Shown here piece by piece: positions 8,443 through 16,948 of a DNA stretch of 64,000 bases. A program made the position numbers and the translations under genes. Each line of letters starts with the position of its first letter. Position 1 is the stretch's first letter. The notes below the pieces were generated by a model that saw only the letters and a list, made by a program, of their open reading frames with translations, was not told the origin of the DNA and searched no databases. The DNA comes from Algibacter amylolyticus (GTDB taxonomy: Bacteria; Bacteroidota; Bacteroidia; Flavobacteriales; Flavobacteriaceae), in NCBI RefSeq assembly GCF_014202225.1, contig NZ_JACHGE010000002.1, positions 614,636 through 678,635 of the forward strand. The letters are read 5' to 3'.

Positions 8443-9282
8443 ATGGAGGCAGTATTAGAACAAATTGAGTTAGGTAAAAAGCAATCTATTTTGGCTTTTG
8501 AATATAATGCTCCTCATTTTGATACGCCTTGGCACTTTCATCCTCAGCATGAGTTAACTTATATTGAAGAAAGTGTTGGTACTAAATATATTGGTGATTA
8601 TGTTGGGTTTTATGAACCTGGTGAGTTGGTGTTACTCCGTTCTAATTTACCACATTGCTGGAAAAACCATAGTGATGCTAGCAAACAATCTAAATCTATT
8701 GTAATCCAATGGAATAAAGGTGTTTATGCAAAAGTACCAGAATTGCAACCTTTGTTTAGCATGTTAACTAGCGCATCTCGAGGTGTTATTTTTGATAAAG
8801 AGGATGCCGCATTATTTTTACCAAGGATTAAAAAAATGTCTCAATTAGATAGTCATCAATTATATATTGAGTTATTGAATCTGCTTTCAGATTTATCAGA
8901 ATGTGATTATACTACATTATCTAATGCCCATTTTATTGACGATTTACCTATTGAATTTGGCAGCAGAATGAGTAAAATTCATGATTTTATTGAAAAGCGA
9001 TTTCATGAAAAAATTTATTTGAAAGAATTGGCAGATTTAGTGAGCATGTCGGAACAGTCGTTTTCACGATTTTTTAGTAAAATGATGGGACGTCCGTTTT
9101 TTACATTTCTTAATGAATACCGAATTAATATTGCTAGCAGAATGCTGATTGATACCGATTTAACAATTGCCCAAATTGGTTATGCTTGCGGTTATGAATC
9201 GTTACCATTTTTTCATAAACAATTTCAAAAGTTTATGCATGTATCGCCATTAAAATTCAGAAAAAAACATGCTACTATATAG
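8443..9282 (+). CDS. AraC-family transcriptional regulator with N-terminal cupin
   Basis: A 279-residue protein. The N-terminal half is a cupin-like sensor (DTPWHFHPQHELTYI near residue 27, then a GELVLLRSNLPHCW segment). The C-terminal 100 residues form two AraC helix-turn-helix units (LKELADLVSMSEQSFSRFF and TIAQIGYACGYESLPFFHKQF). It is divergent from the P450 operon and probably activates it in response to a small sugar ligand bound by the cupin. This differs from the membrane HTCS encoded at 36888-41171, so the P450 operon may answer to a cytoplasmic signal such as a methylated or free galactose. The ligand is unknown. Confidence 0.88.
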   Translation: MEAVLEQIELGKKQSILAFEYNAPHFDTPWHFHPQHELTYIEESVGTKYIGDYVGFYEPGELVLLRSNLPHCWKNHSDASKQSKSIVIQWNKGVYAKVPELQPLFSMLTSASRGVIFDKEDAALFLPRIKKMSQLDSHQLYIELLNLLSDLSECDYTTLSNAHFIDDLPIEFGSRMSKIHDFIEKRFHEKIYLKELADLVSMSEQSFSRFFSKMMGRPFFTFLNEYRINIASRMLIDTDLTIAQIGYACGYESLPFFHKQFQKFMHVSPLKFRKKHATI

Positions 9283-9426
9283 CTTAAAATTAGGCCTAGG
9301 TTTACTAGTGGATATGGAATTTGAATTTTTATTTTACCTGCACTATGAGAATTAAATCTTAAAAAGCTTCAAGTTTTAAATATTTCTATATATTTATTGA
9401 CAATACATGTTTTCATCAATCCTTAT

Positions 9427-10977
9427 ATGATAAAAAAGATATTTTTTTCTATTTATATTCTATGCTTTACGCTCCTTTTCATTTCTTGTAATAAATCTAA
9501 AAATAACAAGGCATCAGAAAATCCAATACAAGTTTTAACAAATGGGAAGCAATTGGCAGAAATGCATTGTGCCCGCTGTCATCAATTTCCAAAAGCCGAG
9601 ATATTACCTAAAAGATATTGGAAGGAAGTATTACCTATTATGGGGCTTCATTATGGGAAAATAAAGGAAGGGAAATTTTTCTCAGATTTTGGTAATAAAG
9701 TGGCAAAAGAAAGACTTTTATCTTCGGGGTTATTTCCTCAAACAGATATAATTACTGATGAAGACTGGGAAGCTATAATGGCTTATTATAATGACAATGC
9801 TCCTGAAAATCTCCCAAGGGAGCTTAAACCAGTTTTTAATTATAATATGTCTCAGTTTAGTAAGGAGGCTTTACCTTGGAAAAGTTTAGGAGATGGCTTA
9901 ACATACATGAATTTTAATGATGGGAATTATGAAATTGGTTTTAATTCAGAAAATATTTCTCAGTACATTAAAATAGACAAAAACGCCAAGGCATTTGAAA
10001 AATCGGAACTTCCTTTTCCTCTGGTTGATGTTGTTAAAAATGGAAATGCCGAACTTTTGCTCATTTTAGGAAGAATGATAAATATTGATGCCCCTACGGG
10101 GCAAGTTTTAGTTAAAAACAAAGGTGTTTTTAAATTTATTGACAACCTTGAAAGACCCATAGATCTTGTTTTGGAAGATTTTGATAACGATGGGAGTATT
10201 GATATACTAATTGCCGAATTCGGTAAATATTTAGGTGGAATTAACATTTATAAACAAGTAGCCGACAGTATAAAGAAAACGACTATTCATCCAAAACCTG
10301 GTGCTACAAAATTTGTTGTAAAAGACGTAAATAATGATGGACTTAAAGATTTTTATGCCTTAGTGGCCCAAGAAGACGAAAGTATTTATCTATTTATAAA
10401 TGAAGGACAATTGAAATTTAGCAAAAAACGATTGTTACAATTGCCACCATATTATGGTACGTCTTATTTTGAATTACTGGATTTTGATAATGATGGAGAT
10501 GATGACATTATTTGTTCTAGTGGAGATAGTGAAGACTTTACAAGCTCAATAAAACCATTTCATGGTGTTAGGTTATTTGAAAATGATGGAAAGAATAATT
10601 ACAATCAGGTTTGGTTTCATAAACAAGAAGGAGCTTACGGCACTGTTTCTGCCGATTTTGATAATGATGGTGATATAGATATTGCATCTATTGGTTATTA
10701 TGCTTCAACAAAAAATAAAGATCAAGAAAGTTTCTTGTATTTTGAAAATGTAAGCAGTTCAGACGAAAAATGGAAGTTTAAACCTTTTGCTTTTAAAGGT
10801 TTAACCAATGAATGCTACATGCTTATTAAAGCAAGAGATATTGATAATGATGGTGATTTAGATATTTTGCTTGGTAGTAATTCAGGTATTTTTTTAGATA
10901 AAAAGAAGGCGCTTAAAACAAAAGAATGGCAAACTAAAGGTGGTGCCATTACTATTTTAAGGAATAATTTAAAATGA
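9427..10977 (+). CDS. Lipoprotein with c-type haem site and FG-GAP/VCBS repeats
   Basis: The start is ATG at 9427, which places a lipobox (LLFISC) after a hydrophobic leader; the longer frame starts at TTG and spoils the signal. The roughly 516-residue protein has one CxxCH haem-binding motif (HCARCHQFP) near residue 50. It then carries five DxDxDG-type calcium loops typical of FG-GAP/VCBS beta-propeller repeats (DFDNDGSID, DVNNDGLKD, DFDNDGDDD, DFDNDGDID, DIDNDGDLD). It is probably anchored in the outer membrane. Such monohaem-propeller proteins are seen beside carbohydrate loci in Bacteroidota but I know no proven function. It stands alone between the AraC gene and a terminator shared with the GH16 gene. 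Confidence 0.75.
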   Translation: MIKKIFFSIYILCFTLLFISCNKSKNNKASENPIQVLTNGKQLAEMHCARCHQFPKAEILPKRYWKEVLPIMGLHYGKIKEGKFFSDFGNKVAKERLLSSGLFPQTDIITDEDWEAIMAYYNDNAPENLPRELKPVFNYNMSQFSKEALPWKSLGDGLTYMNFNDGNYEIGFNSENISQYIKIDKNAKAFEKSELPFPLVDVVKNGNAELLLILGRMINIDAPTGQVLVKNKGVFKFIDNLERPIDLVLEDFDNDGSIDILIAEFGKYLGGINIYKQVADSIKKTTIHPKPGATKFVVKDVNNDGLKDFYALVAQEDESIYLFINEGQLKFSKKRLLQLPPYYGTSYFELLDFDNDGDDDIICSSGDSEDFTSSIKPFHGVRLFENDGKNNYNQVWFHKQEGAYGTVSADFDNDGDIDIASIGYYASTKNKDQESFLYFENVSSSDEKWKFKPFAFKGLTNECYMLIKARDIDNDGDLDILLGSNSGIFLDKKKALKTKEWQTKGGAITILRNNLK

Positions 10978-11072
10978 TAATTTCGATACCTATATTTCTA
11001 TCATTTCTTAATATAAATTAACCTGTGCTTAAATGATGTTTTTAAGTAATCTCTGTTCCTTATAAAAATAAA

Positions 11073-11101
11073 AAAGGTAGCAATCTTAAATTGCTACCTT
11101 T
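11073..11101. terminator. Bidirectional hairpin terminator
   Basis: AAAGGTAGCAA (11073-11083) pairs perfectly with TTGCTACCTTT (11091-11101), extended by one further pair, loop of 5-7 bases. A-rich sequence precedes and T-rich sequence follows, so it can serve the haem lipoprotein gene and the convergent GH16 gene. Confidence 0.8.
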
Positions 11102-11122
11102 AGTATTTATCTAGATTAAATT

Positions 11123-14100
11123 TTAATTTTTTATCACCTTTATAACTTGTTTGTTATCTATTGATAAAAAGTACAGACCAGGAATTAAAAAATCACCCTT
11201 CAATCTGTTTGACGAGCCTGATAAAACTTGTTGACCCTGTATATTATATAACTTCCAAGGTATATTAGTATCTATATCTATTAATAATTCACTAGTAAAT
11301 GGGTTAGGAGAAACCACAATTTCCTTATTTTTTTTTAAATTTGATACGGATAGTGATCCTTCACTAACAATTTTAGCTTCAGAACTCCCTACAGCAAAAC
11401 CAGTATCACCATCAACCGACATAAAAATTAATAATATTAATTTATTATCAGTAGGTAAATCTTCTGTTGTAGGTACTGGGCTCCCATCACTAAACGTTGT
11501 CGGTATGGTAAATTGATAAGTAGTTGTAGCTGCATTAGCCGATGTGCCTTCTATAGCAACATTAAAAGTAGATGTATTTACAGGATTATCATTTCCATCA
11601 ACTTGCCTTAACATAGTTGCTACATAATGTAAATCTTCTTCCACCTCATTAACTACTCCTGTAGCATATGTAACAATAATATCTACTGTTTGATTAAGTT
11701 CAAAAGTTGGATCTGTGTCACCCGATAGTATATAATCTGATTTATTATCGAAAGTAATTGAACGGTTTCTAGGGGCTGGTGGGGCTAGTATAATATCTAC
11801 AGAGCCATCAGCAAAACCTGTATCGCCATTAACCGACATAAAAACTAGTAATTTTAATTTATGACCAGCTGGTAAATCAGACGTTCTAACTACAGGACTA
11901 CCATCGCTAAACGTAGTGGGGATAGTAAATTGATATGTACTAGTACCTACATTATCTGCTGTACCTTCAATAACAACATTAAAAGCACTTGTTTTTACTG
12001 CTGCTCCGCTAGCATCTACTTCTCTTAACATGGTTGCTACATAATGTAAGTCTTCTTCAACTTCATTGGCTACTCCGGTAGCGTATGTGGTAGTGATATC
12101 AAAAGTTTGCCCGAGATCGAAAGTTGGTACCGTTTCACCTGCTAATATATAATCTGATTTATTATCAAAAGTTATGGAGCGTTCCCTTGGAGCTGGCGGT
12201 GTTAGTATAATTTCTTCAGACCCATCTGCAAAACTAGTATCACCATCTACAGACATAAAAATTATTAATTTTAAGTTATGACCAACTGGTAAATTATCTG
12301 TTCTAATAACGGGACTATCGTCGTTGTATGTTGTGGGTATTGTAAATTGATAAGTGGTCGTAGCTGCATTAGCCGAAGTGCCTTCTATAGCAACGTTAAA
12401 AGCACTTGTTTTTACCGTTGCACCACTAGCATCTACTTGCCTTAACATAGTTGCAATATAACCTAAATCTTCTTCAATGCCATTTGATATACCTGTTGCA
12501 TATGTAACCGTAACATCAAATGTTTCACTAAGTTCAAAACTAGGTACAGTTTCACCTGCTAAAATATAATCTGATTTATTATCAAAAGTTATAGAACGCT
12601 CACGAGGTGCTTGTAGAACTAAAATAATTTCTTCTGAAGCATCTGCAAAAGCTGCGTCTCCATCAACCGACATATAGAAAAGTAATTTCAATTTATGACC
12701 AGTTGGCAAATTAGCAGAACTAGGTATTGGAGTTGTTCCATCATTAAAAGTAGTAGGGATTTCATATTGAATTGAAGTAGAAGTTGCATTTACTTCATTA
12801 CCTGTTATAGGAGATATGAAACTACTAACACCTACAACTTGGTCATTTTCATCTAATTGTTGAATTTGTGTTGCCACATAGTTTAAATCTTCTTCTATTC
12901 CTCCTGCAATACCTGTTGCATAGGTGACATCAATTTCTGTACGCTCTCCAATAGTAAAGGTTGGTAAAGCATCTCCTGAAAGAATATAATTCGACTTATT
13001 ATCAAAAGATAGACTACGGGCTCTATCTCCTGTCGGCTCTGGTTTGTAAACTCTTATCCAATCTACTAACATGGTGTTATCAGTAGCATTTAATATTTCG
13101 GTATTATTAGGTGAGCGATTTGCCTCGGCTTGCCAACTTTGATCCTCTGTGTTGATTATGATATCCATTTCTTTAGAAAATCTTCTATCGTTACCTAAAT
13201 AATTAAATGGATCGATAACACTTATTTCAGAAAGCTTTTTTGCCTCCTCAAGACTTGAAGCTACAGTCATTGCTTGATAACCAGTTTTCTGGCCACTTTC
13301 AAATCTTACTAATTGTCCATTTTGTTCTGTACTAGTAACAGCAGTAGGATACGTGTATTCCCAAGTGCCGTCGGGTAAACGAGATGCTACGGCATCATTA
13401 TTTATTACCCTCACTAATTCGCCATCAATATAGTACTCTAAAATAGTAGGGGATTTCCAATAAATTCCTATTCGTATATCAACACCTCCCCATTGAGTTA
13501 CTCCATCTTTACGATACCAACTATTCCAATCAGCGGGTTGATAATCTTTAAATGGGCTTCTAACAAATACATGATGACTTAAATGTACACTAGGTGCAAA
13601 AAAACTATTTCTATTATCGCTCATGGGGCCACCATAGCACTCAATAATATCAATTTCTTGCGTATCATCAGGGCTTAATAACCAAACATCTGTAGCTAAC
13701 GCTGAATTCATTACCCTAACCTTTGCTTCAACAAAAACAGGATATATAACTCTTTTTGCCCCAGTAATACAAGCAGCGCGTGTTTCTGGTCTTGTAACAT
13801 TACCAAAGGTTTTCATAACAGGAACACCATTATTAAACTCACGGTCATTTAAAAGTCTTAAAAAACCACCTGAAACTGATACGTTTTCTTCCTCCCAATT
13901 TGTAGGCCCAGGACCTTGATAGTTATTATGAAAAAAATTAATCCATTTATCGGAATCACTTACAGGACCAAAATTAGTTCTGGTAGTTGTTGCGTTAAAA
14001 GTATAATTAAAATCATCTGAGGCATCATTGTCAATTATCCATGCATTACCAGCGCCTGCATCTGCAGGTATAGGAATTGCTGCCCAATCTTGAGCATTTA

Positions 14101-14170
14101 CAACCATGCAAACTAATGAAAAGAGTAATACTGCGGTGACTCTAAAGTTAAAGTGTTTTGTGAATTTCAT
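11123..14170 (-). CDS. Secreted GH16 endo-galactanase with four tandem repeat domains and T9SS tail
   Basis: The start is ATG at 14170, giving a signal peptide (MKFTKHFNF... ending VVNAQ); the longer frame adds 25 unlikely residues. The 1015-residue protein has a GH16 domain (residues about 30-380) with catalytic EIDIIE in TQEIDIIECYGG near residue 175, as in agarases/porphyranases. Four tandem repeats of about 139 residues follow, each beginning near R-S-[IL]-[TS]-F-D-N-K-S and including D-[LY]-x-[VY]-[VI]-A-T and F-M-S-V-[DN]-G-D. A type IX sorting domain ends the protein (VVSPNPFTSELLID to the final lysine-rich end). It is probably a cell-surface or released enzyme making the first cut in the polymer. 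It stands alone with its own upstream region of about 340 bp. Confidence 0.87.
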   Translation of the reverse strand: MKFTKHFNFRVTAVLLFSLVCMVVNAQDWAAIPIPADAGAGNAWIIDNDASDDFNYTFNATTTRTNFGPVSDSDKWINFFHNNYQGPGPTNWEEENVSVSGGFLRLLNDREFNNGVPVMKTFGNVTRPETRAACITGAKRVIYPVFVEAKVRVMNSALATDVWLLSPDDTQEIDIIECYGGPMSDNRNSFFAPSVHLSHHVFVRSPFKDYQPADWNSWYRKDGVTQWGGVDIRIGIYWKSPTILEYYIDGELVRVINNDAVASRLPDGTWEYTYPTAVTSTEQNGQLVRFESGQKTGYQAMTVASSLEEAKKLSEISVIDPFNYLGNDRRFSKEMDIIINTEDQSWQAEANRSPNNTEILNATDNTMLVDWIRVYKPEPTGDRARSLSFDNKSNYILSGDALPTFTIGERTEIDVTYATGIAGGIEEDLNYVATQIQQLDENDQVVGVSSFISPITGNEVNATSTSIQYEIPTTFNDGTTPIPSSANLPTGHKLKLLFYMSVDGDAAFADASEEIILVLQAPRERSITFDNKSDYILAGETVPSFELSETFDVTVTYATGISNGIEEDLGYIATMLRQVDASGATVKTSAFNVAIEGTSANAATTTYQFTIPTTYNDDSPVIRTDNLPVGHNLKLIIFMSVDGDTSFADGSEEIILTPPAPRERSITFDNKSDYILAGETVPTFDLGQTFDITTTYATGVANEVEEDLHYVATMLREVDASGAAVKTSAFNVVIEGTADNVGTSTYQFTIPTTFSDGSPVVRTSDLPAGHKLKLLVFMSVNGDTGFADGSVDIILAPPAPRNRSITFDNKSDYILSGDTDPTFELNQTVDIIVTYATGVVNEVEEDLHYVATMLRQVDGNDNPVNTSTFNVAIEGTSANAATTTYQFTIPTTFSDGSPVPTTEDLPTDNKLILLIFMSVDGDTGFAVGSSEAKIVSEGSLSVSNLKKNKEIVVSPNPFTSELLIDIDTNIPWKLYNIQGQQVLSGSSNRLKGDFLIPGLYFLSIDNKQVIKVIKN
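11360..13022 (-). repeat. Four in-frame tandem repeats of about 417 bp within the GH16 gene
   Basis: Unit boundaries fall near 13022, 12605, 12188 and 11769, with the last unit ending near 11360. Units 2-4 are very alike at protein and DNA level; unit 1 (nearest the catalytic domain) is the most diverged. This is a coding repeat and suggests expansion of a binding or spacer domain. Confidence 0.8.
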
Positions 14171-14508
14171 AAATAATTTATTTAATTTAGTTGTCCACAA
14201 ACTTACTTTAAAATGCACTCGAGTCACTATTACTTTACTAGACATAAACTTGACATTTATAGGTTATTCCCATAAATATTTGGGTTAATCTTTTAAAATT
14301 TAAGTAATTGCTTTATTAAGAGTTTTGCTAATAAGTGTCTTAAAAAAAACTACACAAATAAATAGTATAGTAGGGGGGCATTATGAATATTAAACCAAAG
14401 AAGGAATAAAGTTCATGACGCATGATTACAAAAATGTAATGAATTTAATAAGACCACCAATTGTTAAGGTAATACTATAAAGTAAGTATTAGTGTTTTAG
14501 GCAAATAA
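14171..14508. other. Intergenic region upstream of the GH16 gene
   Basis: A 338 bp A/T-rich gap between the sulfatase stop and the GH16 start, both on the minus strand. On the minus strand TAAGTTTG at 14205-14198 fits the TAnnTTTG -7 box and lies 27 bp before the ATG, so it is a candidate promoter. No terminator hairpin, RNA gene or convincing small gene was seen. A run of six G residues sits at about 14373. Confidence 0.4.
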
Positions 14509-16152
14509 CTAATGCTTACCTTTTGGATACAAATCATTTGTGTATCTAAAAACTTCAGCTTTTCTGGTACCTCTGGCTTGTGTAATTTCAATTTTCCATT
14601 GCGCTCTTAGTGTATTTAAAACCTCAGCATGCTCTTGGTTATTCACTAAATTATGAAGCTCTGCAGGATCCTTTTTTAAATGGTATAATTCTTCGTAAAC
14701 TGGTTGTTCATTATTTAAAGGCGCATCAATATAATCGCGATAAACAGCAATACCTGGGTCGTGCATATTATAAAGCATCTCGTTTACAGGTATGCCTAAT
14801 TCTTTAGCATATTTGATTTCTTTAGTAGCAGAGAAATTATTGTTTTTATAATATCTAATGTATTTCCAGTCTTTATTTTGAACCGATTCGCAACGTGGAT
14901 TTCCAAAATGGGTAGACCATAAGTTTTCGGTAAACACATAGTCTCTAACTTCTTTTTTACCGCCATTTGCCAAGTTAGAAATATTTTTTCCTTGAAAACT
15001 ACTTGGTTTTTTAATGCCGGCCATTTCTAACATAGTAGGAGCGATATCAATGGTTTGCACGAGCGCATCACTTTTTTTGCCTCTATTTTTCTTAGGTGTG
15101 TTGGGATTGAAAATAATAATAGGTACGTGTGTTGTTTGCTCATAACACAAAGCTTTACCTCCTAAGCCTTGTTGGCCGCCAAATAAACCATGATCTGAAG
15201 TGAAAATAATTATGGTGTTTTTGTGCAGTTTTAATGCTTTTAGTTTTGCTGTAAGGTTACCTATCAATCTGTCAATACCCGTCATGGCTTGTAATTCTCG
15301 AATGTAACGCTCTTTAAGGTCTTTAGGGGTATCTACATAATTATAGCCTGTTTGTCTATCTTCTGTATGTAAAAGATTTTCAGGCAGTTTAGGTGTTTTT
15401 ATATCGGCTTTTGCAATATAATTTTTGTGTAAAGGAATTTCTAAATCTCTGTATAAGGTTTTATAGATAGTATCATCAGAATCTTTTTGCTTCATAGTAC
15501 GCGTACTGGCACCATGAGGTAAATTGAAATTAATGGATAGCATGAAAGGTTTGTCCGATGGTCTTTCTTCTAAAAAATGCAAAGCACCTTTTAGTTTTCG
15601 AGCATTTGGATCTAAAAATTCATCTACCCCTTCATTTATAATTTCGGGTTGTGTAAATGCAATAGCATCGTTAAAAATGTTATGATTATCCTTAGGGTAA
15701 AATCCTAAATGGCCATGACCGGCATACCAATAATCGAAACTTTTTTCCATGAGTCCACTGTTATATCCACCTTTTCCAATTGGTGCGTGGTTTTTTCCAA
15801 TCCATCCTGTATAATAGCCATTATTACGCATAACTACAGGGTACGAATTTTTCCATGCCGTATCTGAAACACTTGTTCCAGAATTAAAATTAACACCATG
15901 TTTACGTTCATATTGACTTAATAGAATGGATATTCTACTTGGTGTGCAAATGGCGCTAGTTACATGAGCATTGGTAAATAAAGTTCCGTTATTGGCTAGT
16001 TTATCAATATGAGGTGTTTGCACTATGGCGTTTCCTGTACAGCCTAATAAATCGTAAGATTGATCGTCGGTTAAAATGAAAATGATGTTTGGCTTTTGCT
16101 GAGCTTGTAAAATTCCAGAGAATATTAGAAATATTAGAGTTATTTTTTTCAT
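14509..16152 (-). CDS. S1-family sulfatase, exported
   Basis: A 547-residue protein with signal peptide ending GILQAQ. The N-terminal IIFILTDDQ segment supplies calcium-binding aspartates. The formylglycine motif is C-T-P-S-R (AICTPSR, near residue 69), followed by WIGKNHAP with the conserved lysine and histidine, and TSDHGLFGG late in the core. These are the marks of type I sulfatases; the cysteine must be converted to formylglycine by a maturase not present in this window. It is the last gene of the run starting at the Crp-like regulator, 66 bp after the SDR gene. The sulfate position it removes is not readable from sequence; L-galactose-6-sulfate in porphyran is the contextual candidate. 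Confidence 0.88.
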   Translation of the reverse strand: MKKITLIFLIFSGILQAQQKPNIIFILTDDQSYDLLGCTGNAIVQTPHIDKLANNGTLFTNAHVTSAICTPSRISILLSQYERKHGVNFNSGTSVSDTAWKNSYPVVMRNNGYYTGWIGKNHAPIGKGGYNSGLMEKSFDYWYAGHGHLGFYPKDNHNIFNDAIAFTQPEIINEGVDEFLDPNARKLKGALHFLEERPSDKPFMLSINFNLPHGASTRTMKQKDSDDTIYKTLYRDLEIPLHKNYIAKADIKTPKLPENLLHTEDRQTGYNYVDTPKDLKERYIRELQAMTGIDRLIGNLTAKLKALKLHKNTIIIFTSDHGLFGGQQGLGGKALCYEQTTHVPIIIFNPNTPKKNRGKKSDALVQTIDIAPTMLEMAGIKKPSSFQGKNISNLANGGKKEVRDYVFTENLWSTHFGNPRCESVQNKDWKYIRYYKNNNFSATKEIKYAKELGIPVNEMLYNMHDPGIAVYRDYIDAPLNNEQPVYEELYHLKKDPAELHNLVNNQEHAEVLNTLRAQWKIEITQARGTRKAEVFRYTNDLYPKGKH

Positions 16153-16218
16153 TTGTTAAGTACTAAATATTATATGGTTATTTCGAAAATCAATCTATAA
16201 ATTTTGGTTAGATCTATG

Positions 16219-16935
16219 TTATGGATTTGTAGACCATAGCGCGGCACTTTTAAGCATTGCTCGTCTTGGTAATTTTAGACCTGCAACTATTAAATCAGCA
16301 AAATCTTCTGGTTGTAACACATTTTCTGAACCTTTATCTAGCATGCCCAATTCAACAGTCATATCTGTTTCTATAGTGCTTGGTGTTAACGTATTTAGTC
16401 GAATGTTGTTTTTACGAACCTCTTTCATTAGTGATTCAGACATACCGATAACAGCAAACTTTGATGCGCAATACGCCGATATATTTGGGTTTCCATTTAA
16501 TCCTGCTGTAGACGATACATTAATAATATCCCCTTCATTTTTATCTATTAAATGTGGTAAAACTTCTTTGGTAACATAATACATACCCATAACGTTGGTT
16601 TGAATAATTTCACTCCATTGCTCAACAGGCATTTCATTGAAAGAACCAATAGCGGCAATACCTGCGTTATTCACTAAAATATCTACACCGCCTAAATTGC
16701 TAATAATATGTTTAATGTTAGTTTTTACGTCTTCATAATTACCAACATCAAAAACAGCATATGTGGCTCTAACACCAAGTGCCTCAATTTTAGAAACAGT
16801 TTCTTTTAAAAGGCTTTCCGTTCTCCCGGTAATGGCTACGTTTATACCCTGTTTAGCAAAAGCAATTGCCGTAGCTTTTCCTAAACCTCTTCCGCCTCCG
16901 GTTATTATGGCATTTTTGTTTTTTAAGTTTTCCAT
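16219..16935 (-). CDS. Short-chain dehydrogenase/reductase (classical SDR)
   Basis: A 238-residue cytoplasmic protein with the TGGGRGLGKA cofactor loop at residue 11, NNAG near residue 90, catalytic serine in NVSSTAG and the Y-x-x-x-K pair in AYCASKFAV near residue 155. Arginine after the second strand (TGRTES) points to NADP(H). It is similar to FabG-type 3-oxoacyl reductases and to many sugar or polyol reductases, so the substrate is open. It lies 13 bp after the beta-propeller-Dabb gene, implying co-transcription with it and with the GlcG-like gene. Confidence 0.85.
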   Translation of the reverse strand: MENLKNKNAIITGGGRGLGKATAIAFAKQGINVAITGRTESLLKETVSKIEALGVRATYAVFDVGNYEDVKTNIKHIISNLGGVDILVNNAGIAAIGSFNEMPVEQWSEIIQTNVMGMYYVTKEVLPHLIDKNEGDIINVSSTAGLNGNPNISAYCASKFAVIGMSESLMKEVRKNNIRLNTLTPSTIETDMTVELGMLDKGSENVLQPEDFADLIVAGLKLPRRAMLKSAALWSTNP

Positions 16936-16948
16936 TTCTTTAAGAATA

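Noticed and set aside
11360-13022. Repeat block considered as a CRISPR array or satellite
   Set aside because: Units are about 417 bp, in frame and encode a protein domain; there are no short direct repeats with unique spacers.
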